A stretch of 64,000 nt of DNA, from assembly GCA_016722295.1 (NCBI GenBank), contig JADKGL010000010.1, forward strand, positions 1 through 64,000, read 5' to 3'. This document shows positions 28,299 to 37,134 of the stretch, one piece after another. Each line of letters opens with the position of its first letter. The stretch's first letter is position 1. This DNA is from Saprospiraceae bacterium. GTDB taxonomy: Bacteria > Bacteroidota > Bacteroidia > Chitinophagales > Saprospiraceae. Position numbers and translations under genes: made by a program. The notes beneath the pieces were generated by a model. The model was given only the letters and a program-made list of their open reading frames with translations, was not told the DNA's origin and ran no database searches.

Positions 28299-28964
28299 TT
28301 GGAAGTAAAGATTCATCCTTCGTGGTATAATTTGCTAAAAAATGAAATCAATAAACCCTATTTTAGGGCAATATTGAATTTGGTAGAAGAAGAAACTTCA
28401 AATGGAAAAGTTGTATTTCCTCCATTAAATCAAATTTTCAAAGCGTTTGAAATCTGCAAAGTTGAGGAGATTCGGGTTGTTATACTAGGCCAAGATCCCT
28501 ATCACAATGAGGGTCAAGCGATGGGATTGAGTTTTTCTGTCCCAAAAGGGATTAAAATTCCCGCTTCCCTAAAAAATATCTATAAAGAAGTCCAAAATCA
28601 ATACGGTGGCAATATTCCTGAACATGGCGATTTAACGCATTGGGCAGAGAAAGGAGTCTTTTTGTTAAACTCTATCTTGACTGTGGAGAAAAACAAACCT
28701 GGTTCTCACAAAAATTTCGGCTGGCAAAACTTTACTGATAGTGTTATTTCTTCTTTATCCTGCAATTTAGAAAATATAGTATTTATGTTATGGGGTAACT
28801 TTGCTCAGACTAAAAAAGTCTTTATCGACCAATCAAAACATCTCATCTTGGAATGTCCTCATCCTAGTCCTTTGGCTAGAGGTGGCTTCAAAAACAATGG
28901 CCATTTTTTGAAATGCAATGATTTTCTTACAAAAAAAGGGCGAGCCCCTGTAGTTTGGATTTAA
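28299..28964 (+). CDS. ung: Uracil-DNA glycosylase
   Basis: A 221-residue family 1 UDG. The water-activating loop VVILGQDPYHNEGQAMGLSF has the catalytic aspartate. LLNSILTVEKNKPGSHKNFG gives the uracil-recognition asparagine region, and ECPHPSPLARGGF is the leucine/histidine loop. It removes uracil from DNA as the first step of base excision repair. The start used is TTG at 28299 (VKIHPSWYNLLKNEI is the usual family start); no ATG is upstream in frame. It lies back to back with the T9SS gene. Confidence 0.95.
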   Translation: MEVKIHPSWYNLLKNEINKPYFRAILNLVEEETSNGKVVFPPLNQIFKAFEICKVEEIRVVILGQDPYHNEGQAMGLSFSVPKGIKIPASLKNIYKEVQNQYGGNIPEHGDLTHWAEKGVFLLNSILTVEKNKPGSHKNFGWQNFTDSVISSLSCNLENIVFMLWGNFAQTKKVFIDQSKHLILECPHPSPLARGGFKNNGHFLKCNDFLTKKGRAPVVWI

Positions 28965-28976
28965 GCAAATAAATAT

Positions 28977-29008
28977 TTGACACATTAAAATAAATTATAT
29001 TATCTTTG
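28977..29008 (+). promoter_or_regulatory. Promoter for the outer-membrane barrel gene
   Basis: TTG at 28977-28979 and TATCTTTG at 29001-29008 with 21 bp between match the Bacteroidota promoter. The coding start at 29040 follows at 31 bp. Confidence 0.65.
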
Positions 29009-29039
29009 ACTAAATATTTTGTAACCAAAAAAACTTTAT

Positions 29040-29558
29040 ATGAAAACAAAATTTTTCTTTTTCTTGGCGATTATTTTAACAACATCTATGATTCGCTTAT
29101 CTGCTCAAGATTATACCACTGCAGTTGGTTTAAGAGCAGCATGGGGCTATGGTTTATCAGCAAAACATTTCATTAGCGATAATGCAGCTATTGAATTAAT
29201 TGGTAGATATAGAAGCTATTCAAGTTCTACCATATTAGGCAAATTCAGTTATAACTATTTATCAATTACTGGTTTATATCAGATGCACAAAGAAATTGAT
29301 GCGGTGGATGGCTTAGCTTGGTACTGGGGCGGTGGAGCGTCATTAGGATTTTATGGAGGAGATTTTAAAGATATCAATGTTGACGACAAAGGAAGTACTA
29401 ATATCGGAATTTGCGGTAATCTTGGATTGGATTATAAATTTGCAAATATCCCTTTAAATATAAGTGCAGATTGGATCCCTACATTTTTATTATCTGGATA
29501 TGGCAATGGCTTTAGTTCAGAAAGTGGTGGATTAGCGATTCGCTATACTCTAAAATAA
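29040..29558 (+). CDS. Small outer-membrane beta-barrel protein
   Basis: A 172-residue protein with a signal peptide (FFFLAIILTTSMIRLSAQ) and alternating hydrophobic strands with many glycines and tyrosines (AVGLRAAWGYGLSAKHFISD, IELIGRYRSYSS, YYWGGGASLGFYGGDF-like stretches, IGICGNLGLDYKF), ending in an RYTLK strand. This is the pattern of eight-stranded OmpW/opacity-like barrels. No specific function can be named. A strong terminator follows. Confidence 0.75.
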   Translation: MKTKFFFFLAIILTTSMIRLSAQDYTTAVGLRAAWGYGLSAKHFISDNAAIELIGRYRSYSSSTILGKFSYNYLSITGLYQMHKEIDAVDGLAWYWGGGASLGFYGGDFKDINVDDKGSTNIGICGNLGLDYKFANIPLNISADWIPTFLLSGYGNGFSSESGGLAIRYTLK

Positions 29559-29577
29559 AAAATTAAAAATATAAATT

Positions 29578-29611
29578 AAAAGCCTTTTTGTTTTGGGACA
29601 AAAAGGCTTTT
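29578..29611. terminator. Bidirectional terminator
   Basis: A 13-bp perfect stem (AAAAGCCTTTTTG 29578-29590, CAAAAAGGCTTTT 29599-29611) with an 8-nt loop lies between the barrel gene (plus) and the ABC-F gene (minus), with A/T runs on both sides. Confidence 0.9.
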
Positions 29612-29617
29612 CCATTT

Positions 29618-31537
29618 TTATAATTCTTCCAATTGTAAAAACAAGTTCTCCCATTCATTTGATTTCAAGGCATGATTGGATTTAATCTGTTCATAATCTT
29701 TTAATTTGGTCTTACCTTCATTTGAATTAAAAAATTGTGGATCTATCATTAATGCTTCAATCTCTTTAATTTTTTCATCCAACTTTGAAATTTCTTTTTC
29801 TACATTTTGCAAATTGCGCTGCAGCTTCTTTTTAAGTTCTGGATTACTATTTTTTATTGTTGAAACCGTCGGTTGAATCTGGATTGACTTACTTTTTTCT
29901 TGTTTCAACAAATCGATATTCGCACTTTCTTCTTCAGATTTTTTACTTAAAAAGTAGTCTATATCACCTTCGTAAACTTTAATTTTTTTACTTTCAAATG
30001 AATAGGTCTTTTCTGCTAAATCTCTTAAAAATTCTCTATCATGTGACACTATTATAACAGTACCAGTATAATTTTTAATTGCTTCTTTTAATGAATCTTT
30101 AGACATCATATCCAAATGATGTGTAGGCTCATCTAGTATCAACAAATTATGGTCTTGCACTAAAAGCATTGCTAATCTTACTCGCGATTTTTCACCTCCT
30201 GACAATACGCCAATTCGCTTATCGATATCATCTCCTTGCAATCCTAATCCCCCTAATATTCTTCTTACATTAGTTCGCATTTCTGGCAATGCTGCATCTT
30301 CTACAGTCTCAAAGACTGTTTTCTGCATATTTAATATATTCTGATGCTCTTGAGCAAAATATGCAATTTTAACTTCATGTCCTAATTCGATGAGACCATG
30401 TTCTGGCTTAATTTCATTGCAGATCAATTTCACCATCGTACTTTTGCCATTTCCATTAGCACCGACAAAAGATATTTTCATCCCTCTTTCGACATAAGCG
30501 TCGACATGATCCAGCACTAACAATTCTCCATATTGTTTCACCAAGTCTTTTACTTCAAGCACTTTTCGTCCACTTTGTCTCGATGGCTGAAATCTCAAGC
30601 GAATTGAACTCGTATCGACATCTGGCAGTTCTTTGACATCCAATCGATCCAGTTCTTTCTGCAGTGATTTTGAAAAACTTGCTTTACTCGCTTTCGCACG
30701 AAATTTGTCAATCAACATCTCTTTGTGCTGGATCATTTTTTGTTGTGATTTAAACTCATTGGTTTCTATTTCAACACGCTCTGCCCTATAGGCTTTGAAT
30801 GCAGAATAATTCCCCACATAATCCATGACACGACCTCTATCGATTTCTATAATACGCTTAGCGATCGCATCCATAAACTGCAGATCATGCGTGATCAATA
30901 TCACTGTCCCTTCATAATTCTTAAGATACTTTTCGAGCCATTGAATTGAAACAATATCCAAATGGTTATTTGGCTCATCCAACATAATTACATCTGGTTT
31001 TGAGAGTAATAATTTCGCCAATTCAATTCTCATACGCCATCCACCAGAAAACTCTGAACATTTTCTATCAAAGTCAGTTGACTTAAATCCAAGTCCTGAC
31101 AAAATTCGTTCGATCTCCCCATCTACTTTATCGATTTGAAGATAGACTAATCGATCATGAATATACGATTGCCTCTCTAATAAATCCATGAATTCAGAAG
31201 ATTCGTGGTGAACTTCATTAAACTTCTGAATTATTGATTCTTCTTCATTTTGCAATTCAGCGATCTCTTCTAAACTTAATTTTACGTCTTCGCGAACAGT
31301 GTATCCTTTGTCTTCTGGAAGTTCTTGTTTCAATAAACCCAATGTATAATTTTTAGGATATTCTATTTGACCTTTTGTAGGACTCAATTGCCTTGTTAAA
31401 ATTTTAAACAAAGTAGATTTTCCACTGCCATTTCGTCCAGTTAATGCTACTTTTTCTCCATGATTTATTGAAATATTTAAAGAATCCAATAAGGCTCTAT
31501 CGCCAAAATATAGACTTAAGTCGACTACTCGTATCAC
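29618..31537 (-). CDS. ABC-F family ATPase
   Basis: A 639-residue protein with two ATP-binding cassettes and no membrane helices. Cassette 1 has ALTGRNGSGKSTLFKIL, FSGGWRMRIELAKLL and VIMLDEPNNHLD. Cassette 2 has FVGANGNGKSTMVKL, LSGGEKSRVRLAMLL and LLILDEPTHHLD. A linker helix (about 235-320) and a C-terminal coiled coil (KKKLQRNLQNVEKEISKLDE, about 560-639) place it with the Uup/YdiF-type ABC-F proteins that act on ribosomes or DNA. The following yqgE gene lies 16 bp upstream in the same direction, so they may be cotranscribed. Confidence 0.9.
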   Translation of the reverse strand: MIRVVDLSLYFGDRALLDSLNISINHGEKVALTGRNGSGKSTLFKILTRQLSPTKGQIEYPKNYTLGLLKQELPEDKGYTVREDVKLSLEEIAELQNEEESIIQKFNEVHHESSEFMDLLERQSYIHDRLVYLQIDKVDGEIERILSGLGFKSTDFDRKCSEFSGGWRMRIELAKLLLSKPDVIMLDEPNNHLDIVSIQWLEKYLKNYEGTVILITHDLQFMDAIAKRIIEIDRGRVMDYVGNYSAFKAYRAERVEIETNEFKSQQKMIQHKEMLIDKFRAKASKASFSKSLQKELDRLDVKELPDVDTSSIRLRFQPSRQSGRKVLEVKDLVKQYGELLVLDHVDAYVERGMKISFVGANGNGKSTMVKLICNEIKPEHGLIELGHEVKIAYFAQEHQNILNMQKTVFETVEDAALPEMRTNVRRILGGLGLQGDDIDKRIGVLSGGEKSRVRLAMLLVQDHNLLILDEPTHHLDMMSKDSLKEAIKNYTGTVIIVSHDREFLRDLAEKTYSFESKKIKVYEGDIDYFLSKKSEEESANIDLLKQEKSKSIQIQPTVSTIKNSNPELKKKLQRNLQNVEKEISKLDEKIKEIEALMIDPQFFNSNEGKTKLKDYEQIKSNHALKSNEWENLFLQLEEL

Positions 31538-31553
31538 GTTAGTGTAATTTTAA

Positions 31554-32108
31554 TTAATTTGATATGACATCCAATTGTATTTCTGCCAAAGCTGAATAAT
31601 GGCCACCTTTTAAATCTAAGGTCAATTTCCATAAGTCTTGGATAGTTGGATTGAATATAAAATTAGGATCCATCTCTGATTGAATCCATGTGTTTTGTTT
31701 AAATTCTTCTATCAATTGCCCTTGATCCCAACCACTGTATCCAAGAAAAAACCTCACTTCATCTTCCTTTAAAAATTTAGACTTAATTAAAAAAAACAAA
31801 TCATCTAAACTTCCACCCCAATAAACTCCATTACAAATTTTTACTGCATCAGTGATCACATCTCCTACAGAATGAATAAAATGAAGTGTATCTGCGCCAA
31901 CAGGCCCACCTTCAAAAACATCTGCATTAAAACCCTGTAAATCCTCAATCAAATCTGATATGCGTATTTCCAATTTTCTATTTAATACAAATCCAACTGT
32001 ACCTTCTTTAGGTGTATGATCTGCAATTAAAACAACCGATCGTTTAAAATTTGGATCATCCAAAAAAGGCTCAGAGATGAGAATATTTCCAGTTTTTATT
32101 TTTTTCAA
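31554..32108 (-). CDS. YqgE/AlgH family protein (DUF179)
   Basis: The family start K-xG-xxLISEPFL is seen in KTGNILISEPFLDDPNFKRS, followed by VVLIADHTPKEGTVGFVLNR, VFEGGPVGADTLHFIH and FFLGYSGWDQGQLIEEF, all typical of UPF0301. Function is unknown. The open frame extends to a TTG at 32153 overlapping fabD by 32 bp, but no ATG exists; the TTG at 32108 (LKKIKTGN) fits the family length (about 184 residues) and leaves a 13-bp gap. The start is therefore uncertain; the identity is not. Confidence 0.88.
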   Translation of the reverse strand: MKKIKTGNILISEPFLDDPNFKRSVVLIADHTPKEGTVGFVLNRKLEIRISDLIEDLQGFNADVFEGGPVGADTLHFIHSVGDVITDAVKICNGVYWGGSLDDLFFLIKSKFLKEDEVRFFLGYSGWDQGQLIEEFKQNTWIQSEMDPNFIFNPTIQDLWKLTLDLKGGHYSALAEIQLDVISN

Positions 32109-32121
32109 TACAAGTAAATTA

Positions 32122-33009
32122 TTATGCTGTTCTAATGATGGAATTTCTATCAATACGCTTCATAAAACCAGACAATACAGTTCCATTTCCACCTACTTCA
32201 ACAAACTCTTCAATTCCATTTTTTATCATAGCTTGAATTGTTTGTGTCCATAAAACTGGAGCAGTAAGTTGCTGGATTAAATTTTCTTGAATTTGCTGAG
32301 GGTCAGTCTGAGGTAGTGAATTTACATTTTGATATACTGGACAAATTGGTTTACTGAAATTTGTATTGTTGATCGCATCTGCCAACTTTTCTTTGGCTGG
32401 TTGCATCAAAGGAGAATGGAATGCACCACCAACATTCAGTAGTATCACTCTTTTTGCACCTGCAGCCATCAATAATGACTCAGCTTTTTTAATCCCTTCA
32501 ATTGAACCCGAAATCACAAGCTGCCCTGGACAATTATAATTGGCCGCCACACACACATCATCTGTAATGTTACAACAAATATCTTCTATTTGAGCTTCTT
32601 CCAATCCTACGATTGCTGCCATTGTGCCTGGATTTTGGTCACAAGCTTCTTGCATTGCTAATGCTCTTTGTCTAACCAATCTGAGACCATCCTCAAATGA
32701 CATAACACCGGCACAAACCAAAGCCGAAAATTCACCTAACGAATGTCCAGCTACAGCGTCTGGTGTTTGATCAACTAACTTACACTGGTAGCTAATTATA
32801 GAATGTAAAAAAACTGAAGGTTGCGTAATATTTGTTTGTTTCAATTCTTCTTCTGATCCATTAAACATCACCTTGCTCAAATCAAAACCAAGTATTTGGT
32901 CTGCTGTTGCAAAAAGTTCAGTTGCTTTTGGATAACTTACAATTAATTCAGTGCCCATTCCCACAAATTGACTCGCTTGTCCTGGAAATAAAAATGCTGT
33001 TTTTGGCAT
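32122..33009 (-). CDS. fabD: Malonyl-CoA:ACP transacylase
   Basis: A 295-residue acyltransferase with FLFPGQASQFVGMG at the start, the nucleophile motif VAGHSLGEFSALV (Ser near residue 91), the conserved RQRALAMQEA arginine, and GGAFHSPLMQPA with the catalytic histidine. It loads malonate from CoA onto acyl carrier protein for fatty acid synthesis. It lies between folE (11-bp gap) and yqgE. Confidence 0.96.
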   Translation of the reverse strand: MPKTAFLFPGQASQFVGMGTELIVSYPKATELFATADQILGFDLSKVMFNGSEEELKQTNITQPSVFLHSIISYQCKLVDQTPDAVAGHSLGEFSALVCAGVMSFEDGLRLVRQRALAMQEACDQNPGTMAAIVGLEEAQIEDICCNITDDVCVAANYNCPGQLVISGSIEGIKKAESLLMAAGAKRVILLNVGGAFHSPLMQPAKEKLADAINNTNFSKPICPVYQNVNSLPQTDPQQIQENLIQQLTAPVLWTQTIQAMIKNGIEEFVEVGGNGTVLSGFMKRIDRNSIIRTA

Positions 33010-33020
33010 AAAAGACTTTC

Positions 33021-33578
33021 TTATCGATTAATTAAATTTAAGAATTCATTCCGAGTTTCAACTTTTTGAAATATCCCAGTAAATGCGGAGGTGGTAGTCA
33101 TAGAATTTTGTTTTTGAACACCACGCATCATCATACACATATGACTTGCCTCTATTACTACTGCAACACCCAATGGTTTTAATGTCTTATCGATACATTT
33201 TAAAATCTGGTCAGTCAGTCTTTCTTGCACTTGTAATCTTCTAGCAAAAACATCTACAACCCTTGGAATTTTGCTCAATCCTACAATCTTCCCATTAGGA
33301 ATATATGCTATATGCGCCTTCCCATAAAATGGCAACATATGATGTTCACACAATGAATAAAGCTCAATATCCTTTACCAACACCATTTCACTGTAGTCTT
33401 CCTTAAATACCGCCGATTGTAAAATTGCTCCAGCATCTTGTGCATAGCCTTGCGTCAAAAAATGCATCGCTTTTGAAGCTCTGCTAGGCGTCTTGATCAA
33501 TCCCTCTCTATTGCTATCTTCGCCAACTTGCTTAATGATTTCCAAAAAATGGGATTCCATGACTTTATCTTCCATCAA
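33021..33578 (-). CDS. folE: GTP cyclohydrolase I
   Basis: A 185-residue enzyme with the zinc and active-site residues: ELYSLCEHHMLPFYGKAHIA (Cys and two His) and EASHMCMMMRGVQKQNSMTT (His, second Cys). GLSKIPRVVDVFARRLQVQE is the dimer/active-site helix. It converts GTP to dihydroneopterin triphosphate for folate or pterin synthesis. It is the first gene of the folE-fabD-yqgE-ABC-F run, divergent from the LytS kinase gene. Confidence 0.96.
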   Translation of the reverse strand: MMEDKVMESHFLEIIKQVGEDSNREGLIKTPSRASKAMHFLTQGYAQDAGAILQSAVFKEDYSEMVLVKDIELYSLCEHHMLPFYGKAHIAYIPNGKIVGLSKIPRVVDVFARRLQVQERLTDQILKCIDKTLKPLGVAVVIEASHMCMMMRGVQKQNSMTTTSAFTGIFQKVETRNEFLNLINR

Positions 33579-33725
33579 TTTCCAATTTTTTTATTATTCT
33601 TATAAATTCTAAAGCTGAACGAAAGATGGGCAAAAAGGTTTATATATCCAAATTATTCAAAGATATATCGAAAAAATAGTTAAAAAGCTGTAAAAGACCA
33701 TAATTTCGACCCGATAATTCAACCA

Positions 33726-34779
33726 ATGTATAAAAACATAATTTTGATCAAAAATAGTGCAACAACGTGGGCATTTGTACTATTTTGGGTAATTTTTACA
33801 TTATTTGTTGGATATGAACTTTCGACGAAGACTTCTCTTTCAATTTCACTTCTATGGAGTTTCATGAATTCTTTGTTTTATTTAGTGATCATTTCAATAA
33901 ATATTCGCTACTTACTTCCCTATTTCTTAAAATCCAAATCGCCCATTATTTATGTTGCCTCACTTTTTGGAATTGCTTTAGTCCTCACACCAATACAACT
34001 CCTTAGCTAATAAAATATTTCAATCAAGCTTTACTATTTTTCATTACACCAATTTCAATGATTCAGTTTTTATTTTTATCAGTCTTGTAGTTTTGAGTGC
34101 TATATCCTCATTAGTAAAAATTACCTTGCATTGGTTTCAAATTCAAAATGAAAAAGCGGATCTCATTACAAAAAATGTTCAAACTGAATTACAATTTTTA
34201 AAAAGTCAAATTAATCCACATTTTCTATTTAATACGTTAAATAACCTATATGCTTTGACCCTAAAGAAATCAGATTTAGCACCAGATGTGGTGATCAAAC
34301 TATCTGATATGCTTCGCTATATGCTCTATGAGTGTAACGAAAAAGAAGTTGCATTAAGCAAAGAAATAAAATACATACAAAACTATATAGAATTAGAAAA
34401 AATTCGGTTGAGCAAAAATGTCGACATTCAAATTAAAATAGAAGGCGATATTTCAAAGACATATATTGCCCCTCTGCTTATTATTCCATTTATTGAAAAT
34501 AGTTTTAAACATGGATTAAAATATAGCTCATCGAATGCGTATCTACACTTTAATGTCAATGCAAATCAAAATGAATTAGCATTCTATATTGAAAATTCAA
34601 AAGCAAATAATATGGCTGGAAGTATTCGCACAAACACTACAGGTGGAATAGGCTTGGTGAATGTAAAAAAAAGATTGGAATTAATTTATCCTTCAACACA
34701 CAGTCTCAAAATTCAAGAAAGTCCAAATTCGTATACAATTGATTTAAAAATAAAATTTAAAAAAACAACAAATGATTAA
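33726..34779 (+). pseudogene. LytS/YehU-type sensor histidine kinase, one frameshift
   Basis: The first frame (33726-34010) encodes membrane helices (TTWAFVLFWVIFTLFVGYEL; FMNSLFYLVIISINIRYLLP) and stops at TAA 34008. The other frame continues without a gap (LANKIFQSSFTIFHYTNFND, VFIFISLVVLSAISSLVKIT) into the kinase: LQFLKSQINPHFLFNTLNNL with the phospho-accepting His, and the ATPase part LIIPFIENSFKHGLKY and TTGGIGLVNVKKRLELIYP. A single-base indel at about 33995-34003 explains the break. Four-helix membrane input plus His_kinase fold is typical of LytS-like kinases in this phylum. It overlaps its response regulator by 8 bp. With the regulator intact, an error or a phase switch is as likely as decay. 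Confidence 0.8.
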
Positions 34780-35485
34780 AACGTTAATCGTAGATGACGA
34801 ACCTTTAGCGGGAGAAATCCTAGAAACCTATATTGCTCAATTACCAAATGTAGAATTGGTCGGCAGGTGTTACAATGCAATCGAAGCAAATGATTTTCTC
34901 AATTCTACAGATGTGGATTTGATATTATTGGATATTGAAATGCCGCAACTTAATGGCATTGATTTTGCAAAAAATCTGACACAAAAAGCACAGATCATAT
35001 TTACCACAGCTTACCCAGAATTTGCGCTTGAAGGGTTTAATTTAAATGCGGTGGATTACCTGTTAAAACCAATTGCTTTTGACCGATTCTTGAAAGCGAT
35101 AAACAAAGTATCTGACAAGCTAAAATTGCCACAATCACAGAACACAGAACAAGACATAAATTACATATTTGTAAAAGCAGACAAGAAGTTAGTAAAACTA
35201 AATTTCTCAGAAATCATTTACATCGAAGGATTAAAAGATTATGTTATCATTAAAACAGAATCTACTCGAATCATTACATTACAAACCATGCGAAGTCTTG
35301 AGCAAAAACTTCCACAAGATATCTTTGTAAGAATACATAGATCCTATATCGTAAATTTCAATAGAATTCATGCCATCTCCGGAAATGACATCGAAGTCAT
35401 TGAAAAAAATCAAGTAAAACAACTTCCAATAGGAAAAAACTACAAAGAAATTATTGACAAAATTGTCGAACTAAAAAAACTGTAA
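34772..35485 (+). CDS. LytTR-family response regulator
   Basis: A 237-residue protein with a receiver domain (TLIVDDEPLAGEILETYIAQ; phospho-acceptor Asp in LILLDIEMPQLNGIDF; Lys in YLLKPIAF) and a C-terminal LytTR DNA-binding domain (IIYIEGLKDYVIIKTESTRI; DIFVRIHRSYIVNFNRI). It is the partner of the LytS-type kinase just upstream, with an 8-bp overlap. Targets are unknown. It converges with mazG after 7 bp. Confidence 0.95.
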   Translation: MIKTLIVDDEPLAGEILETYIAQLPNVELVGRCYNAIEANDFLNSTDVDLILLDIEMPQLNGIDFAKNLTQKAQIIFTTAYPEFALEGFNLNAVDYLLKPIAFDRFLKAINKVSDKLKLPQSQNTEQDINYIFVKADKKLVKLNFSEIIYIEGLKDYVIIKTESTRIITLQTMRSLEQKLPQDIFVRIHRSYIVNFNRIHAISGNDIEVIEKNQVKQLPIGKNYKEIIDKIVELKKL

Positions 35486-35492
35486 ATTCAGC

Positions 35493-36278
35493 TTATTTTT
35501 CAATTTCGACTTTCTTTGCAGATTGCCAAAGCAACTCCATTTCTTCAAGTGACATTTGATCTAATGACTTAGGTGCATTTGCTTCAATGTATTCGAAGCG
35601 CGATTTAAATTTTTGATTTACTTTACTTAGCGCTATTTCTGGATCAACGTTGAGAAATCGACCATAATTAATCAATGAAAACAAAACATCGCCAAACTCC
35701 ATTTCTATCTGCGATTGTTCCTTATGTAAAACAGCTTCTTTTAGCTCGGCTATTTCCTCAAATACCTTATCCAATACTTGATCAATGTTGTCCCATTCAA
35801 ATCCGACAGTCTTTGCTTTTTCTTGCATCCTCCAAGCTTTCACCAATTCTGGCAATGAATTTGGCACACCAGATAAGAGTCCTTTGTCTTGTTTTTTTGA
35901 TTTTTTGAGTTGCTCCCAATTTTTTCTCACTTCCTCTTCTGTATCAGCAATCGTATCGGAATAAATATGAGGATGTCTATAAATTAATTTTTCACACAAT
36001 GCATTGATAACATCATTGAGATTAAACTGACTGGCTTCACGAGCAAGTACTGAATAGAACACAAGATGCAACATCAGATCACCCATCTCTTCTTTAATAG
36101 CTTCATAATCCTGCTTTCGAATGGCATCAATTAATTCATACAACTCTTCGATACTCAAACTTTGGAGGCTAACGAATGATTGCTTTTTATCCCATGGACA
36201 CTTCTCGCGAAGCTCTTCCATGATGGTCACCAATCGAGTTATCTGAACTTGCAATTCATCCTTATTCTCTGCAATCAT
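35493..36278 (-). CDS. mazG: Nucleoside triphosphate pyrophosphohydrolase MazG
   Basis: A 261-residue two-domain MazG. The N-terminal domain has LREKCPWDKKQSFVSLQSLS and the metal site EELYELIDAI with EEMGDLMLHLVFYS (ExxE...ExxD). The C-terminal domain repeats it with VFEEIAELKEAV and MEFGDVLFSLINYGRFL. It hydrolyses NTPs and dNTPs to NMP and PPi, cleaning the nucleotide pool. Its start overlaps the ribA stop by 4 bp (ATGA), a coupled pair. Confidence 0.95.
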   Translation of the reverse strand: MIAENKDELQVQITRLVTIMEELREKCPWDKKQSFVSLQSLSIEELYELIDAIRKQDYEAIKEEMGDLMLHLVFYSVLAREASQFNLNDVINALCEKLIYRHPHIYSDTIADTEEEVRKNWEQLKKSKKQDKGLLSGVPNSLPELVKAWRMQEKAKTVGFEWDNIDQVLDKVFEEIAELKEAVLHKEQSQIEMEFGDVLFSLINYGRFLNVDPEIALSKVNQKFKSRFEYIEANAPKSLDQMSLEEMELLWQSAKKVEIEK

Positions 36279-36898
36279 ATGATATGGCCCATTTTTGTTC
36301 TCTTTGTTTCAAGATATTTTTTATTATACACATTGGGCTCAATAATTATGGATACTCGTTTTGCTATTGTGATACCATGATCTTCGAGGTAACTAACCTT
36401 ATCTGGGTTATTGGTCAATAAATTAATTTTTTGAATCCCTTGCTCTTTTAACCAATCAACTACTTCTTTGTATGTTCTTTGGTCAGACTGATGTCCTAGT
36501 TTTAAATTAGCACTTACTGTATCTTCACCTTCATCTTGAAGATTATAAGCCTTTAACTTCTCTTCTATTCCTATGCCTCGCCCTTCTTGTCTCAAATAAA
36601 ATAAAACACCACCATGATCATTTATATATTTCAAAGCATACGATAGCTGTGCACCACAATCACAGCGCAATGAAGCAAACACATCTCCAGTAATACATTC
36701 ACTATGAATTCGAACATTTACTGTACTTGTTTGTCGCAACGAATTGATAAGGACAAGATGAGGGTTTTCAACATCGATGTTGGATATGGTTTGTATTTTA
36801 AATTCACCATGGGAAGTGGGCAATCTCGTAAAATTCTGTAAATCCATAAATGAAAAAGATTCTAACTTTAGATGGTTTACTCTAAACGTTTGGGTCAA
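36275..36898 (-). CDS. ribA: GTP cyclohydrolase II
   Basis: A 207-residue enzyme. The zinc-binding cysteines are in HSECITGDVFASLRCDCG, and FYLRQEGRGIGIEEKLKAYN holds the catalytic loop. LLTNNPDKVSYLEDHGITI is the usual end. It makes the first riboflavin precursor from GTP. It is a stand-alone form, not fused to RibB. It is upstream of and coupled to mazG. Confidence 0.95.
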   Translation of the reverse strand: MTQTFRVNHLKLESFSFMDLQNFTRLPTSHGEFKIQTISNIDVENPHLVLINSLRQTSTVNVRIHSECITGDVFASLRCDCGAQLSYALKYINDHGGVLFYLRQEGRGIGIEEKLKAYNLQDEGEDTVSANLKLGHQSDQRTYKEVVDWLKEQGIQKINLLTNNPDKVSYLEDHGITIAKRVSIIIEPNVYNKKYLETKRTKMGHII

Positions 36899-36923
36899 TT
36901 CAAATTAAATTCTAAAAGCTAAT

Positions 36924-37007
36924 CTACGCTCTAGAACTTCTGCTTTGTCTGTATGTAATGACTAATCCAAATAGAAATGCAGTACACACAATACTTAATA
37001 TTAACAT
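36924..37007 (-). CDS. Possible 27-residue membrane peptide
   Basis: In the 236-bp gap between ribA and the phospholipase-C-like gene a small frame starts with ATG at 37007. It encodes one hydrophobic helix, MLILSIVCTAFLFGLVITY, then a basic tail RQSRSSRA. The single-helix, basic-end form is that of many real small membrane proteins, but the size allows a chance frame and no promoter box is clear. Confidence 0.25.
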   Translation of the reverse strand: MLILSIVCTAFLFGLVITYRQSRSSRA

Positions 37008-37134
37008 TTTGCTTAATTCGTTTGCTTGATTGAAGCTGCAATATCGGTATAATCCAGTAAATTTTTAGTCATTTTTCATTAAATAATGTTGAATTTTCGC
37101 AAAAAAACTCATGTCTTGAGAAAAAAATGAAGAT

